Assembly: GCA_928724745.1 (NCBI GenBank)
Contig: CAKMXJ010000042.1
Coordinates: 612,516-676,515, forward strand
DNA: 64,000 nucleotides
Direction: 5' to 3'
Source of the DNA: Anthracocystis setariae
Lineage: Eukaryota > Basidiomycota > Ustilaginomycetes > Ustilaginales > Ustilaginaceae
The translations under genes were made by a program, and so were the position numbers. The notes under the pieces are model-generated. The model had not been told where the DNA came from. It saw only the letters and a program-made list of their open reading frames with translations, and did no database searches. Positions 63,825 through 64,000 of the stretch are shown here, piece after piece (the stretch's first letter is position 1; every line of letters begins with the position of its first letter).

Positions 63825-63985
63825 TTAGGGTTAGGGTTAGGGTTAGGGTTAGGGTTAGGGTTAGGGTTAGGGTTAGGGTTAGGGTTAGGGTTAGGGTTAG
63901 GGTTAGGGTTAGGGTTAGGGTTAGGGTTAGGGTTAGGGTTAGGGTTAGGGTTAGGGTTAGGGTTAGGGTTAGGGTTAGGGTTAGG
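63825..63985 (+). repeat. Telomere, 26 x TTAGGG plus TTAGG
   Basis: 26 perfect TTAGGG units (63825-63980), then TTAGG. The G-rich strand runs toward the right edge, as expected at a right chromosome end. It interrupts the third 2.37-kb unit. Confidence 0.97.
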
Positions 63986-64000
63986 TGCTGGTGTTACCGT
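63986..64000. other. Non-telomeric tail after the terminal repeats
   Basis: Fifteen bases (TGCTGGTGTTACCGT) unlike any module start in the window. It could be assembly or adapter residue, or the beginning of further sequence beyond yet another interstitial tract. Confidence 0.7.

Overview
The window is the end of a chromosome from a basidiomycete fungus, most likely a smut (Ustilaginomycotina). The inference rests on large, nearly intron-free housekeeping genes, a short canonical GT-AG intron in one small gene, TTAGGG telomere repeats, and a subtelomeric RecQ-type helicase like the UTASa class known from Ustilago. I could not run a search, so the species is open. The right edge is the telomere side: 26 perfect TTAGGG repeats at 63825-63980, followed by 15 bases of other sequence.

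Core region (1-24 kb): conserved single-copy genes. In order: 5-aminolevulinate synthase (HEM1, cut by the left edge), mitochondrial ribosomal protein L12 (two exons), L-2-hydroxyglutarate dehydrogenase (minus strand), ESCRT-III Snf7/Vps32, a large RasGEF resembling Lte1, MCM5, and an Mga2/Spt23-like membrane-tethered transcription factor. These genes share no operon-like logic. The spacers of 0.5-2.7 kb hold promoters and microsatellites only.

Transition (24-34.2 kb): chromosomal sequence gives way to subtelomeric sequence. It holds short palindromes, an island of GGAGACA/TGTCTCC motifs, a telomere-linked gene with an OrsD-like zinc region, a tyrosine-recombinase-like region and a RecQ helicase (split by one extra G in a G6 run), a ~110-bp hairpin repeat, a candidate 2-oxoglutarate/Fe(II) dioxygenase, and a four-unit ~320-bp tandem array in which each unit carries a 16-bp-arm hairpin.

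Telomere mosaic (34.2-64 kb): this is the unusual part. Sequence blocks follow one another, many preceded by interstitial TTAGGG repeats in the same orientation as the terminal telomere, and nearly all begin with the same octamer TTACAAGG. The best preserved block (38503-43199) looks like a complete two-gene element flanked by TTAGGG on both sides. It carries a 666-residue OTU-domain cysteine protease with a previously unseen-looking N-terminal domain (minus strand) and a small Zn2Cys6-like protein (plus strand). A near-identical copy to its left is cut off inside the Zn2Cys6-like gene and ends directly in telomere repeats. Divergent relatives lie at 45-46 kb (a fragment), 47-49.4 kb (two frameshifts) and 53.6-57.3 kb (a pseudogene plus an intact spliced Zn2Cys6-type gene, inside a block saturated with CCGA/TCGG words). 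The last 6 kb is a ~2.37-kb unit present 2.5 times, then the telomere.

My reading is that the end has been rebuilt repeatedly by telomere healing and by addition of telomere-associated elements. The OTU/Zn2Cys6 pair is the best candidate here for an undescribed telomere-targeted element.
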